From JALTDM01 sp964421355 (GTDB taxonomy: Bacteria > Bacteroidota > Bacteroidia > Bacteroidales > JALTDM01), in assembly GCA_964421355.1 (NCBI GenBank), contig CAYQWX010000052.1:1-14241 (forward strand): 14,241 nt of DNA. Reading direction: 5' to 3'. Position 1 is the stretch's first letter. Every line of letters begins with the position of its first letter. The position numbers and the translations under genes were made by a program. Positions 1 to 7,454 of the stretch are shown here, piece by piece. The notes under the pieces are model-generated. The model saw only the letters and a program-made list of their open reading frames with translations, searched no databases and was not told the origin of the DNA.

Positions 1-1
1 T

Positions 2-964
2 ATGACCTGGTGGGCATATTTGCTTTATGCGGTATTGACTACAATTGTAATTTATTTGATAGTAAAGTATTATACATACAGGTTAAAACGTAAAAATATA
101 GTTTTGGAAAGAATTGTTGCTAATAGGACAAAGGAGATAAGAAACAAAAATGAAGAATTGTCACAGAAAAACAGAGAACTTTTTGTAAAGAACAAGCAAA
201 TAACCGAAAGTATAGAATATGCAAAGAAGATACAAGATGCAGTGGTGCCTGATGAGGTGGTTTTAAAAGAACTTTTTTCGCAATCATTTGTATTGTTTCG
301 TCCTCGTGATATAGTTAGTGGAGACTTCTTTTGGGTGCATAAAATAAATAAATATGAAGCAATAATTGCACTTGCTGATTGTACCGGGCATGGAGTACCA
401 GGAGCGTTTATGAGCATAATAGGTAATACTTTGTTAAATAAAATAGTAAAAGAAAGTGGGGAATTTTCTCCTGCAAAGATTTTATCTTTGTTACACTGGG
501 GAGTGGTAGAAGCATTGCAAAAAGGTAATGAAGGAGATGCTATAGCCGAAGACGGTATGGATGTAATAATCTGTAAGATAGATAGTGAAAATAAAAAGTT
601 GATAGTGTCATCAGCAAACCAGACAGGATTTTTCTATATAGACGGAAGGTTTGTCCAAGTTTATGGCGATCCGTTTGCCATAGGCGATCCTTTTGCAAGA
701 CAGGAACAAATATATTTTAACAGTAGTGAGTTTGAATATAGAGAAAAAGCAATGCTTTATTTTACTTCTGATGGTTATTATGACCAGTTTGGAGGAGAAG
801 GAGGAAATAAAAAGTTTACTATGAAGCGTTTTATAGAACTTTTGGACAGGATAAAGGAGCATGATGTAGAAAAGCAACGGCAAGAATTGGGAAAGGTGTT
901 GGATGAGTGGAAAAATGGCACTATGCAATTAGACGATATACTTGTAATAGGAATAAAGTTGTAG
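2..964 (+). CDS. SpoIIE/PP2C-type serine phosphatase, C-terminal part of a membrane sensor (5' truncated)
   Basis: This is the output end of a signalling protein that should dephosphorylate a serine/threonine phosphoprotein, for example an anti-sigma-factor antagonist. A membrane segment lies at about residues 5-23, followed by a charged coiled coil at about 30-75 and a PP2C/SpoIIE domain at about 80-320. The expected metal-binding acidic residues are present: D108 in SGDFFW, D126 in ADCTGHG, D257 in TSDG and D311/D312 in the closing DDILVIG. The segment IEYAKKIQDAVVP is typical of the family in Bacteroidota. The opening residues TWWAYLLYAV resemble the junction between a Y_Y_Y domain and its membrane helix, so the Met at base 2 is probably internal and the sensor part lies off the window. 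The gene ends 16 bp from a convergent ABC permease. The family call is firm; the missing N-terminal architecture is inferred. Confidence 0.85.
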   Translation: MTWWAYLLYAVLTTIVIYLIVKYYTYRLKRKNIVLERIVANRTKEIRNKNEELSQKNRELFVKNKQITESIEYAKKIQDAVVPDEVVLKELFSQSFVLFRPRDIVSGDFFWVHKINKYEAIIALADCTGHGVPGAFMSIIGNTLLNKIVKESGEFSPAKILSLLHWGVVEALQKGNEGDAIAEDGMDVIICKIDSENKKLIVSSANQTGFFYIDGRFVQVYGDPFAIGDPFARQEQIYFNSSEFEYREKAMLYFTSDGYYDQFGGEGGNKKFTMKRFIELLDRIKEHDVEKQRQELGKVLDEWKNGTMQLDDILVIGIKL

Positions 965-980
965 GGAACTATTTGCTGTA

Positions 981-2237
981 TTATTCATAGTGGAGAGCTT
1001 TTATTGGGTCTAATTTTGCTGCTTTTGCAGCCGGTGCAAGTCCTGATATTATTCCTACTATGAATGTAAGAACAAATCCCGCCAATATCCAAAGATACGG
1101 GACATAAAATTTGGAACCTATTATTAGAGATACTATATTGCCTGCTAAAATTCCTAAAATTATTCCTAGAATGCCACCGATTTGTCCTATGAATACGGAT
1201 TCAAACAAAAACTGCTGACGAATTACGGATGGAGTAGCACCTACTGCTTTTCGTATTCCTATTTCTTTTGTGCGTTCAGTTACCGATACAAGCATTATGT
1301 TCATAAGTCCTATGGCTGCACCTAATAAAGTAATTAGTCCTATTATGGAAGTGGATAATGTAATTATTTTGAGGTTGTCCATTAGATTACGGACGAGTTG
1401 ATCGCTTTTAGTTATTTCAAAATTGTTTTTTTCTTTAGGGGAAAGATGTTTTGCTTTACGCATTGCTATTATTGCAGCATCAATTGCTTTGTCCAATTTT
1501 TTGATATTTGTAGGTTGTATTAGTATTTCGTAAGATAAATTTGGTTTGTAATAGTATTTTTGAGCAGTTGCCATGGGTAAGATGCAGGAGTTGTCGGTTT
1601 TGTCTATCATGCTACTGCCTTTATTTTTCATTATTCCTATTATTTTATAATTTACATCTCCGATTTTAATATATTGATTAACCGCTTGTTTGCTGCCGAA
1701 TAATTTTTCTTTTAGTTTGTGTCCTATTATCACTATATTTTGAGAGCCGTTTATTTTTTCTTTTGAAAAGTTTCTTCCTGATTTTATTTTATTTCCAGTG
1801 ATTTTTAAGTAAGGTCCCAGTATTCCGATTACCGTTATGTTAGGGTTTGTCTTTTTTGATTTATATTTTGCTGTTGCAGTGGCTGTTGCAGTAAAATATA
1901 TTGTTTTGAGAGCGGGATATTTATATATTTTTACAAATTTTTTAGCTTCTTCTAATTTAATAGGTTCTAATATACGTGCTTCTCCTGTTCTTCTATGGCG
2001 ATGAAAAGCAATGTTTTTGTTTGTTATTTTAAATGAGTTTGTGCCGAGCTTCATAAATTGGTCTTTAAGTCCGTTTTCTATTGCGGAAATTGCGGTTAAT
2101 ATACCTACTAATGACATTATGCCTAAAGCTATTATTGAAACGGTAAGTATTGTTCTTAGTTTATTGGTTTTTATTGCTTCAACGGCTATTTTGAAGTTGT
2201 CTTGGAGTAATGATATGATATGAATGATGTTATTCAT
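981..2237 (-). CDS. ABC transporter permease, MacB/FtsX family
   Basis: This is an inner-membrane permease of the MacB/FtsX (type VII ABC) family, which couples ATP hydrolysis in the cytoplasm to work in the periplasm, such as export or lipoprotein release. Of 418 residues, the first membrane helix is at about 29-52 and a MacB-like periplasmic domain at about 55-285. Three more helices follow at about 292-318, 345-374 and 380-402. The diagnostic cytoplasmic motif TERTKEIGIRKAVGA lies at 320-334, and the C-terminus AAKLDPIKALHYE is a family hallmark. It starts 6 bp after the potassium channel gene and is probably the last gene of that operon. No ATPase is adjacent; a LolD/MacB-like ATPase is encoded about 11 kb away at 13905-13198. 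The periplasmic domain carries a TATATATA run made by a 12-bp tandem duplication. The substrate cannot be told from sequence. Confidence 0.9.
   Translation of the reverse strand: MNNIIHIISLLQDNFKIAVEAIKTNKLRTILTVSIIALGIMSLVGILTAISAIENGLKDQFMKLGTNSFKITNKNIAFHRHRRTGEARILEPIKLEEAKKFVKIYKYPALKTIYFTATATATAKYKSKKTNPNITVIGILGPYLKITGNKIKSGRNFSKEKINGSQNIVIIGHKLKEKLFGSKQAVNQYIKIGDVNYKIIGIMKNKGSSMIDKTDNSCILPMATAQKYYYKPNLSYEILIQPTNIKKLDKAIDAAIIAMRKAKHLSPKEKNNFEITKSDQLVRNLMDNLKIITLSTSIIGLITLLGAAIGLMNIMLVSVTERTKEIGIRKAVGATPSVIRQQFLFESVFIGQIGGILGIILGILAGNIVSLIIGSKFYVPYLWILAGFVLTFIVGIISGLAPAAKAAKLDPIKALHYE
1870..1893. repeat. 12-bp tandem duplication inside the ABC permease gene
   Basis: GCTGTTGCAGTG is followed directly by GCTGTTGCAGTA, two copies with one mismatch. 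Read on the minus strand they encode Thr-Ala-Thr-Ala twice (residues about 117-124) in the periplasmic domain. The duplication is in frame and resembles replication slippage. Confidence 0.85.
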
Positions 2238-2243
2238 CTGAGG

Positions 2244-3284
2244 CTATATTAACAATTCTCCGTTAAGATATTTTTTAAAGTTTTTTATTTGTTCTTTTGT
2301 GCCGAGTACAAATAATTTATCGCTCTCTTTTACTCTTAGGTCTGCGGGAGGGTTGAATATGTAAGTGTTTTCTTTTGTTTTTATTCCTATTATGTTTATA
2401 CCGAGTTTGTAGCGAATATTAAGTTCTCCTATGGTTTTATTAAGATGGCAAGCAGATAAATTGGTGCAAGATACTTCGGTAAGACTAATTTCATTACCAG
2501 ATTGGAGTATTATATATTCCAAAAATTCAATGGTATCGGGTTGTGTTACTATTTTAGCCATTCTTTGTCCACCTATTTTATCTGGCATTATTACCTTGTC
2601 AGCTCCGGCTTTTAGTAGTCTGCTGTCTGCATGTTCTTCTGATGCACGGCTTATTATTTTTATGTTTGGGTTAAGGTCTCTTGCCGTGAGTATTATATAT
2701 ATGTTGTCGGCATCTATTGGGAGTGTGGTGATTATGGCTTTTGCTTTTGTTACTCCTGCTTGCCGTAAAACTTCTTCTTGTGTAGCGTCTCCTGTTATAT
2801 AAGGAAAGTCAGGATAATGTTCTGCAATACTTTGTACTATCTGTTCTTTTTGTTCTATTATTATAAATTTTTTATCTTCTTCTTTCAATGTTATGGCGGC
2901 TTCTTTACCATTCCGCCCAAATCCACAAATGATTATATGATTTTCCATTTTTTTAATTATTCTTTTGAGTTTATTTTCTTTAAAATAATTGGCAAAAATA
3001 CCTTCTACTGCATATATTGCAATATTGGATACAGCATAAGCAAAAATTCCCAAAGAGGAAATTATCATAAATATAGTAAATATTTTACCATGTGTAGAAA
3101 GTGGTTCAACTTCTCCAAAACCGACTGTTGTTACGGTAATGATAGTCATATAAAGGGCATCTAAAAAGGAGTAATTTTCTATAAGCATATATCCGGAGAT
3201 GCCTACAAATATTATGATGATAATAAGAATTATGGCAGAGGTAAGGTGATGACTGTGTTGAGGTTTTTTTTCAGGCGTAATCAT
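2244..3284 (-). CDS. Potassium channel with RCK (TrkA-N/TrkA-C) gating domains
   Basis: This is a two-helix K+ channel with cytoplasmic RCK regulation, of the MthK/Kch-like type. TM1 is at about residues 15-33. A pore helix leads to the selectivity filter TVGFGE at 53-58, and TM2 is at about 66-92. An RCK N-domain at about 115-235 has the Rossmann motif GFGRNG (121-126), an acidic residue at the end of strand 2 (E144) and the GDAT motif (166-169), which suggests nucleotide or ligand sensing. An RCK C-domain (TrkA-C) is at about 260-340. The length of 346 residues is normal for the family. Its ATG overlaps the stop of the upstream DUF2851 gene in an ATGA, which implies translational coupling, and the ABC permease starts 6 bp downstream. 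The filter is GFG rather than the commoner GYG, an accepted variant. The call is firm; the activating ligand is unknown. Confidence 0.92.
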   Translation of the reverse strand: MITPEKKPQHSHHLTSAIILIIIIIFVGISGYMLIENYSFLDALYMTIITVTTVGFGEVEPLSTHGKIFTIFMIISSLGIFAYAVSNIAIYAVEGIFANYFKENKLKRIIKKMENHIIICGFGRNGKEAAITLKEEDKKFIIIEQKEQIVQSIAEHYPDFPYITGDATQEEVLRQAGVTKAKAIITTLPIDADNIYIILTARDLNPNIKIISRASEEHADSRLLKAGADKVIMPDKIGGQRMAKIVTQPDTIEFLEYIILQSGNEISLTEVSCTNLSACHLNKTIGELNIRYKLGINIIGIKTKENTYIFNPPADLRVKESDKLFVLGTKEQIKNFKKYLNGELLI

Positions 3285-4564
3285 AGTGTCTGCTTTTTTA
3301 ATATTTTATTTCCCACAATACAATTTAGGCACTTTATTTTTGAACAATAATTTTCTTTTAATTGCAATAGTCCTTGTGTGTTTAATGCAGATTCTACAGG
3401 AAAATGTAATTTTTCATATTCTTTTATAATCCTATTATTTTCTGCGGGCATGCTATCAAGCAAAGATAATGCTTTTTCTTTGTATCCGGAGTCTTGATTT
3501 TTTGTGCCATAAGTAAAAAGAGTAGGTACTACTGCGTTTATTATTAGTGTGTTTATGAAATGTTGTCCTGTGTGTGTTGTTTTGTTTTTTGAGGTTTTTT
3601 TGCCGAAATTATAATGATGCTTCCAATAGCCGTCTATGCTTGTGTCTAAAAGTTTTGTTATATCGTGGGGAGTTGGATTTTCCAATATTTTGGAGAACAA
3701 AAATGTAGATTGATAAATTAATTTGGCGAGTTGTGCTATGCGTATGGTAGGGAAGTTTGCCGGTCTTATTCTCAAAAATTTCCATATTTTCAGTGGTAAA
3801 GATTCAAGAGAATATTTTTTAGATAAAAATTCCCATTCTTGTTTTAATTGTTGTTGGTAGTTATCCTTATCTGTTTGTAAAAATCCAGCTACTCCGAATA
3901 ATAATGCTTCTATTTGAAGTAGATTAGTTTTGTGTTTTGCTAATATTTTGAGGGGAATGTTTTTTGCGAGTTGTTCAAAGGCGTTCTTATTTACGGATGT
4001 GCCAAAATATCGGGATAATATTATGTAAAATGTTTCATTCCAATTATTTAATGTTTCATTAAATATGGTTGATATATAAGTGCTTTTTTGTTGTAGCCTT
4101 TCTATGGCAGCACGCTGAATCATGTGGAATTTTGCAAAGGAGTGTATTTCTTTGACATAATCGGTACATGGAATAAAATGTTTTGAGTTTTTGAGAGCAA
4201 GGTATTGTTGTTCCAAGTTTTTATTTATTTGTATTATTGCAGTTTTTATGTTGTAGTCTGGGTGTTTTTGTTTGTCTATGTTGTGGTTAGATACTATATG
4301 TAATATTACATTATTGTATTGCGGGTTGGTGTTGTGTTTGTGGCTGTACCATTCTGACGAGTGGGTGTGAATTTCTATATTACCTGCCCATGTGTAATTT
4401 CCTATTTTTATTTTTGCTTCTGTAAAATCGGGTCCTGCATTTTTGTTTTCGTTTCCTGCAAATATTACTTCTATTGGTTCGCCTTCGGTTGTGGTAAGTG
4501 TTTCAGGATTATACAAAGCGTATTTCCATACATAATGAAGTAATTCTTCTGGATATTCTTTCAT
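3281..4564 (-). CDS. DUF2851 family protein
   Basis: This is a 427-residue protein of the DUF2851 family, common in Bacteroidota and without an established function. It has no signal peptide or membrane helix, so it should be cytoplasmic. The conserved N-terminal block is GNENKNAGPDFTEAKI (38-52) followed by GNIEIHTHSSEWYSHKH (61-77), with invariant-looking D46, E64, H66, H68, W72 and H75. The C-terminus has a short cysteine cluster, YCSKIKCLNC, with three Cys at spacing C-x4-C-x2-C, that could bind metal. The GPDF...EIH pattern resembles motifs II and III of PD-(D/E)XK nucleases with His replacing Lys; this is my inference only. It is the first gene of a unit with the K+ channel (4-bp overlap) and ABC permease. 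A TAnnTTTG box lies just upstream, in the 51-bp gap after polA. Confidence 0.85.
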   Translation of the reverse strand: MKEYPEELLHYVWKYALYNPETLTTTEGEPIEVIFAGNENKNAGPDFTEAKIKIGNYTWAGNIEIHTHSSEWYSHKHNTNPQYNNVILHIVSNHNIDKQKHPDYNIKTAIIQINKNLEQQYLALKNSKHFIPCTDYVKEIHSFAKFHMIQRAAIERLQQKSTYISTIFNETLNNWNETFYIILSRYFGTSVNKNAFEQLAKNIPLKILAKHKTNLLQIEALLFGVAGFLQTDKDNYQQQLKQEWEFLSKKYSLESLPLKIWKFLRIRPANFPTIRIAQLAKLIYQSTFLFSKILENPTPHDITKLLDTSIDGYWKHHYNFGKKTSKNKTTHTGQHFINTLIINAVVPTLFTYGTKNQDSGYKEKALSLLDSMPAENNRIIKEYEKLHFPVESALNTQGLLQLKENYCSKIKCLNCIVGNKILKKQTL

Positions 4565-4584
4565 TATTCAATGTGATTTGTTAG

Positions 4585-4592
4585 CAAAAATA
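4585..4592 (-). promoter_or_regulatory. Candidate -7 box (TATTTTTG) for the DUF2851-channel-permease operon
   Basis: On the minus strand the sequence reads TATTTTTG, a full match to the Bacteroidota TAnnTTTG element. It lies 20 bp before the DUF2851 start and would give a leader of about 15 nt. I see no good -33 box. No hairpin separates it from polA, so some polA read-through is also possible. Confidence 0.5.
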
Positions 4593-4615
4593 GTAAAAAA
4601 ATATAGATGTATTTT

Positions 4616-7381
4616 TTAGTGTGCTTCAAGCCAATTTTTGCCAATGCCAATATCTACTTTTAACGGGACTTTAAGAGTTGTTACATTCTCCATTTTCTCT
4701 TTGATTATTTTTATAAGTATTTTTTTTTCATAAGGTGTTACATCGAAGCATAGTTCATCGTGTACTTGAATAATCATTTTGGATTTAAGTTTTTGTTTTA
4801 TCATTTCGTTGTGAATATCTATCATTGCTTTTTTGATTATGTCTGCGGCAGTGCCTTGGATTGGCATATTTACGGCAATTCGTTCTGCATAACTTCGTGT
4901 GATGTGGTTTCGGGAATTTATATCAGGTAAGCTTTTTTTTCTGCCAAATAATGTTTCTACATATCCATTGTCCCTTGCTTGTGCTATTGCTTTTTCTATA
5001 TATTGTTTTACTTCGGGGAAGTTTTCAAAATAACCATCTATAAGTTGTTTGGCTTCTTTGCGGGATATTTCCAGACGTTCTGCCAATCCAAATGCAGATA
5101 TGCCGTATATTATGCCGAAATTGGCAACTTTAGCTCTTTTTCGCATCTCGGGTGTAACATCTTCTATTGGTACTTTATATATTTTTGCGGCGGTTGCAGT
5201 GTGTATATCCTTGTCTTCTATGAATGCTTGTATCAGATGATTATCTTCGCTAAAATGAGCCATTATGCGAAGTTCTATTTGGGAGTAGTCTGCAGATATA
5301 AATAAATTTTCATTTGTGCTTGGGACAAAAGCCTTTCTTATTAGTCGTCCTATTTCATCTCTTATAGGAATGTTTTGTAAGTTGGGGTTGTTTGAACTTA
5401 ATCTGCCGGTGTTTGCTACGGTTTGATTATATGTTGTGTGTATTTTTCCTGTTTTAGGATTTATTAAGTCTGGCAAGGTGTCTATATAAGTGTTCAGAAG
5501 TTTGACGAGTGTTCTGTATTTGAGAATGTTGTTTATAATGGGGTGTTTGGTTTTTAATTTTTTAAGAGTTTCTTCGCTTGTGGAATATTGTTTTGTTTTG
5601 GTAAGTTTGGGGTTGGTTGATATTTTTAATTTTTCAAATAAGATTTTTCCAAGTTGTTGTGTAGAAGAAATATTAAATTCTTCTCTTGCCATATCATAAA
5701 TTTCTTTTTCTAATGTAGCAATTTTGCTTTTAAGTTCAGTTTTTATTTCTTGTAATGTTGAGGTGTCAAGTGTTACTCCTGTTAGTTCCATTTGAGTTAG
5801 CACATCTATAAGGGGAATTTCAATGGAGTGGAAAAGTTCCGATAGGTTTTCTTTTTTCAAAATTGGTTCAAGGGTATGTTTTAATTGTAAAGTTACATCT
5901 GCATCTTCTGCGGCATAATCTTTAAGTATATGTAGTGGAATAGATGATACGGATTTTTGAGATTTACCTTTTTTACCAATCAAAGATTCAAGTGATATAG
6001 GTTGGTAGTTAAGATATTTTTCCGATAAGGTATCCATATTGTGGCGTTGGTCGGGGTCTATCAAATAGTGGGCAATCATAGTATCAAAGTATGGTTGAGA
6101 TATATCTATGCCGAGATGGGATAGTATTATTTTGTCATATTTTAGGTTGTGGGCAATTTTAATAATATCGTTGTCGGAAAATAATTGTTTGCACTTTGTC
6201 TTGAAATATTCTACAATGTTAGGGTTTTTATCTAAAGGAAGGTAATATGCTTCGTGTGGGTATATGCTAAATGATATGCCGAGAGGTGTTGCTTCTACTG
6301 CATTGACAGAAGTAGTTTCTGTGTCAAAAGCAAAATGTTTTTCTTTTTGAATTTTATTGCAAATTTCATCTATTCGTTCGGGAGTTGTAACTAAAATATA
6401 TCGATGTTCAGTTGTATCAATAGTTTTTATTTGTTTTGTTTCTTCTTCTGAATTTTCTCTTAAGTCATTTTCATTTTTACTGTATTGTATGTTAAAAAGT
6501 GAAGATGATTGCGGAGTAGAAAGTTTATTTAATAATGTTCTGAATTCCAATTCTTTGTATAGAGATATCAATTCTTCTTTGTTGGGAGGTTTTGCAGAAA
6601 AGTATTGCAAATTATACTCTAATGGAATATCTGTTTTTATAGTGGCTAATTCTTTAGATAGAAAGACTGCCTCTTTGCTATCTAATAATTTTTGGCGATA
6701 ACGTTTTTCTACAGCATCTATATTTGCATATATGTTTTCAATGCTATCAAACTGCTGTAATAATTTAACAGCGGTTTTTTCTCCTATTCCCTTTGCGCCT
6801 GGTATGTTATCTGCAGCATCTCCCATCAAAGCAAGAAAATCAATGAATTGTAAAGGTGTTTGCAGTCCGTATTTTTTTAACGCTGTACTTTTATCTATTT
6901 TTTCATATCCGGCACTTCGGGAACGAGGTTTGAATAAGTAAATATATTCATCTAACAATTGAACAAAATCTTTGTCTGTGGTAGCCATATATATAATAGT
7001 TTCGGAAGAGTTATATTTTTTTGCAAGGGATCCTATTATGTCGTCAGCTTCATAAGGTTCTTTTTGAATGTATTTTATGTTGTATGCGTCCAATAGTTGT
7101 TTTATATAGGGTATGGATTTTTTTATATCTTCGGGAGCCGGAGGTCTATTGGCTTTGTATTGTGGGTATATTTCTGCTCTAAAAGAAGGTCTGTCTCCGT
7201 CAAATGCGGCAACTATATAGTCGGGGTGTTCTGTGTTTAATATATCATTAAGAATATTTACAAAACCGAATATTACGGAAGTATTCATTCCTTTTGAATT
7301 AATACGAGGATTTTTGATAAATGCATAATAAGACCTAAAAATAATTGTATAAGCATCTATCAAGAAAAAACTTTTTTTCAT
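4616..7381 (-). CDS. polA: DNA polymerase I
   Basis: This enzyme fills gaps and removes RNA primers in replication and repair. All three domains appear functional in its 921 residues. The 5'-3' exonuclease is at about 1-285, with acidic motifs DA at 9-10, AAFDGD at 58-63, YEADD at 110-114 and the DNIPGAKGIG helix-hairpin-helix at 191-200. The 3'-5' proofreading domain is at about 325-505, with D353/E355 (FDTET), N412/D416 (HNLKYD) and Y489/D493 (YAAED); many bacterial PolA proteins lack these, so they are worth noting. The family A polymerase domain is at about 530-921, with motif A DYSQIELR (D698), the O helix R748-K751-F755-Y759 and motif C QVHDE (D875/E876). Phe at 755 predicts strong exclusion of dideoxynucleotides. 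The gene is divergent from the T9SS gene and has its own promoter box. It is a single-copy housekeeping gene, and the identification is certain. Confidence 0.98.
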   Translation of the reverse strand: MKKSFFLIDAYTIIFRSYYAFIKNPRINSKGMNTSVIFGFVNILNDILNTEHPDYIVAAFDGDRPSFRAEIYPQYKANRPPAPEDIKKSIPYIKQLLDAYNIKYIQKEPYEADDIIGSLAKKYNSSETIIYMATTDKDFVQLLDEYIYLFKPRSRSAGYEKIDKSTALKKYGLQTPLQFIDFLALMGDAADNIPGAKGIGEKTAVKLLQQFDSIENIYANIDAVEKRYRQKLLDSKEAVFLSKELATIKTDIPLEYNLQYFSAKPPNKEELISLYKELEFRTLLNKLSTPQSSSLFNIQYSKNENDLRENSEEETKQIKTIDTTEHRYILVTTPERIDEICNKIQKEKHFAFDTETTSVNAVEATPLGISFSIYPHEAYYLPLDKNPNIVEYFKTKCKQLFSDNDIIKIAHNLKYDKIILSHLGIDISQPYFDTMIAHYLIDPDQRHNMDTLSEKYLNYQPISLESLIGKKGKSQKSVSSIPLHILKDYAAEDADVTLQLKHTLEPILKKENLSELFHSIEIPLIDVLTQMELTGVTLDTSTLQEIKTELKSKIATLEKEIYDMAREEFNISSTQQLGKILFEKLKISTNPKLTKTKQYSTSEETLKKLKTKHPIINNILKYRTLVKLLNTYIDTLPDLINPKTGKIHTTYNQTVANTGRLSSNNPNLQNIPIRDEIGRLIRKAFVPSTNENLFISADYSQIELRIMAHFSEDNHLIQAFIEDKDIHTATAAKIYKVPIEDVTPEMRKRAKVANFGIIYGISAFGLAERLEISRKEAKQLIDGYFENFPEVKQYIEKAIAQARDNGYVETLFGRKKSLPDINSRNHITRSYAERIAVNMPIQGTAADIIKKAMIDIHNEMIKQKLKSKMIIQVHDELCFDVTPYEKKILIKIIKEKMENVTTLKVPLKVDIGIGKNWLEAH

Positions 7382-7397
7382 TGTTAAATGATTTTTA

Positions 7398-7430
7398 CAA
7401 ACTTAACTAAAAAATGATTATCTTTACAAA
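7398..7430 (-). promoter_or_regulatory. polA promoter (TTTG - 21 bp - TAAGTTTG)
   Basis: On the minus strand a TTTG (7430-7427) is followed after 21 bp by TAAGTTTG (7405-7398), which matches the Bacteroidota -33/-7 promoter in both boxes. The expected transcription start is a few bases before the polA ATG at 7381, giving a very short leader of about 10 nt. Confidence 0.6.
7419..7426 (+). promoter_or_regulatory. Candidate -7 box (TATCTTTA) for the T9SS thioredoxin-like gene
   Basis: TATCTTTA differs from TAnnTTTG only at the last base. It lies 28 bp before the ATG at 7455, and an imperfect TTTA (7394-7397) stands 21 bp upstream where a -33 TTTG is expected. An A-rich run precedes the start codon, as is usual for translation starts in this phylum. 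Confidence 0.35.
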
Positions 7431-7454
7431 TGATAACTAAAAAATAAAAAACTT

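Larger units (their letters stand above)
7397..7447. repeat. Imperfect direct repeat in the polA/T9SS divergent promoter region
   Basis: Two copies of about 21 bp start at 7397 and 7426: ACAAACTTAACTAAAAAATG and ACAAATGATAACTAAAAAAT. They share ACAAA and AACTAAAAAAT with a 3-4 base variable spacer. They span the 73-bp gap that drives both genes and include the polA -7 and -33 boxes. Confidence 0.6.

Noticed and set aside
2778..3164. Plus-strand open frame of 128 codons
   Set aside because: It lies antisense to the potassium channel gene and has an aromatic-rich composition typical of reading A/T-rich genes backwards.
4979..5305. Plus-strand open frame of 108 codons inside polA
   Set aside because: It is the antisense shadow of the polymerase domain, whose motifs A and B are encoded on the other strand.
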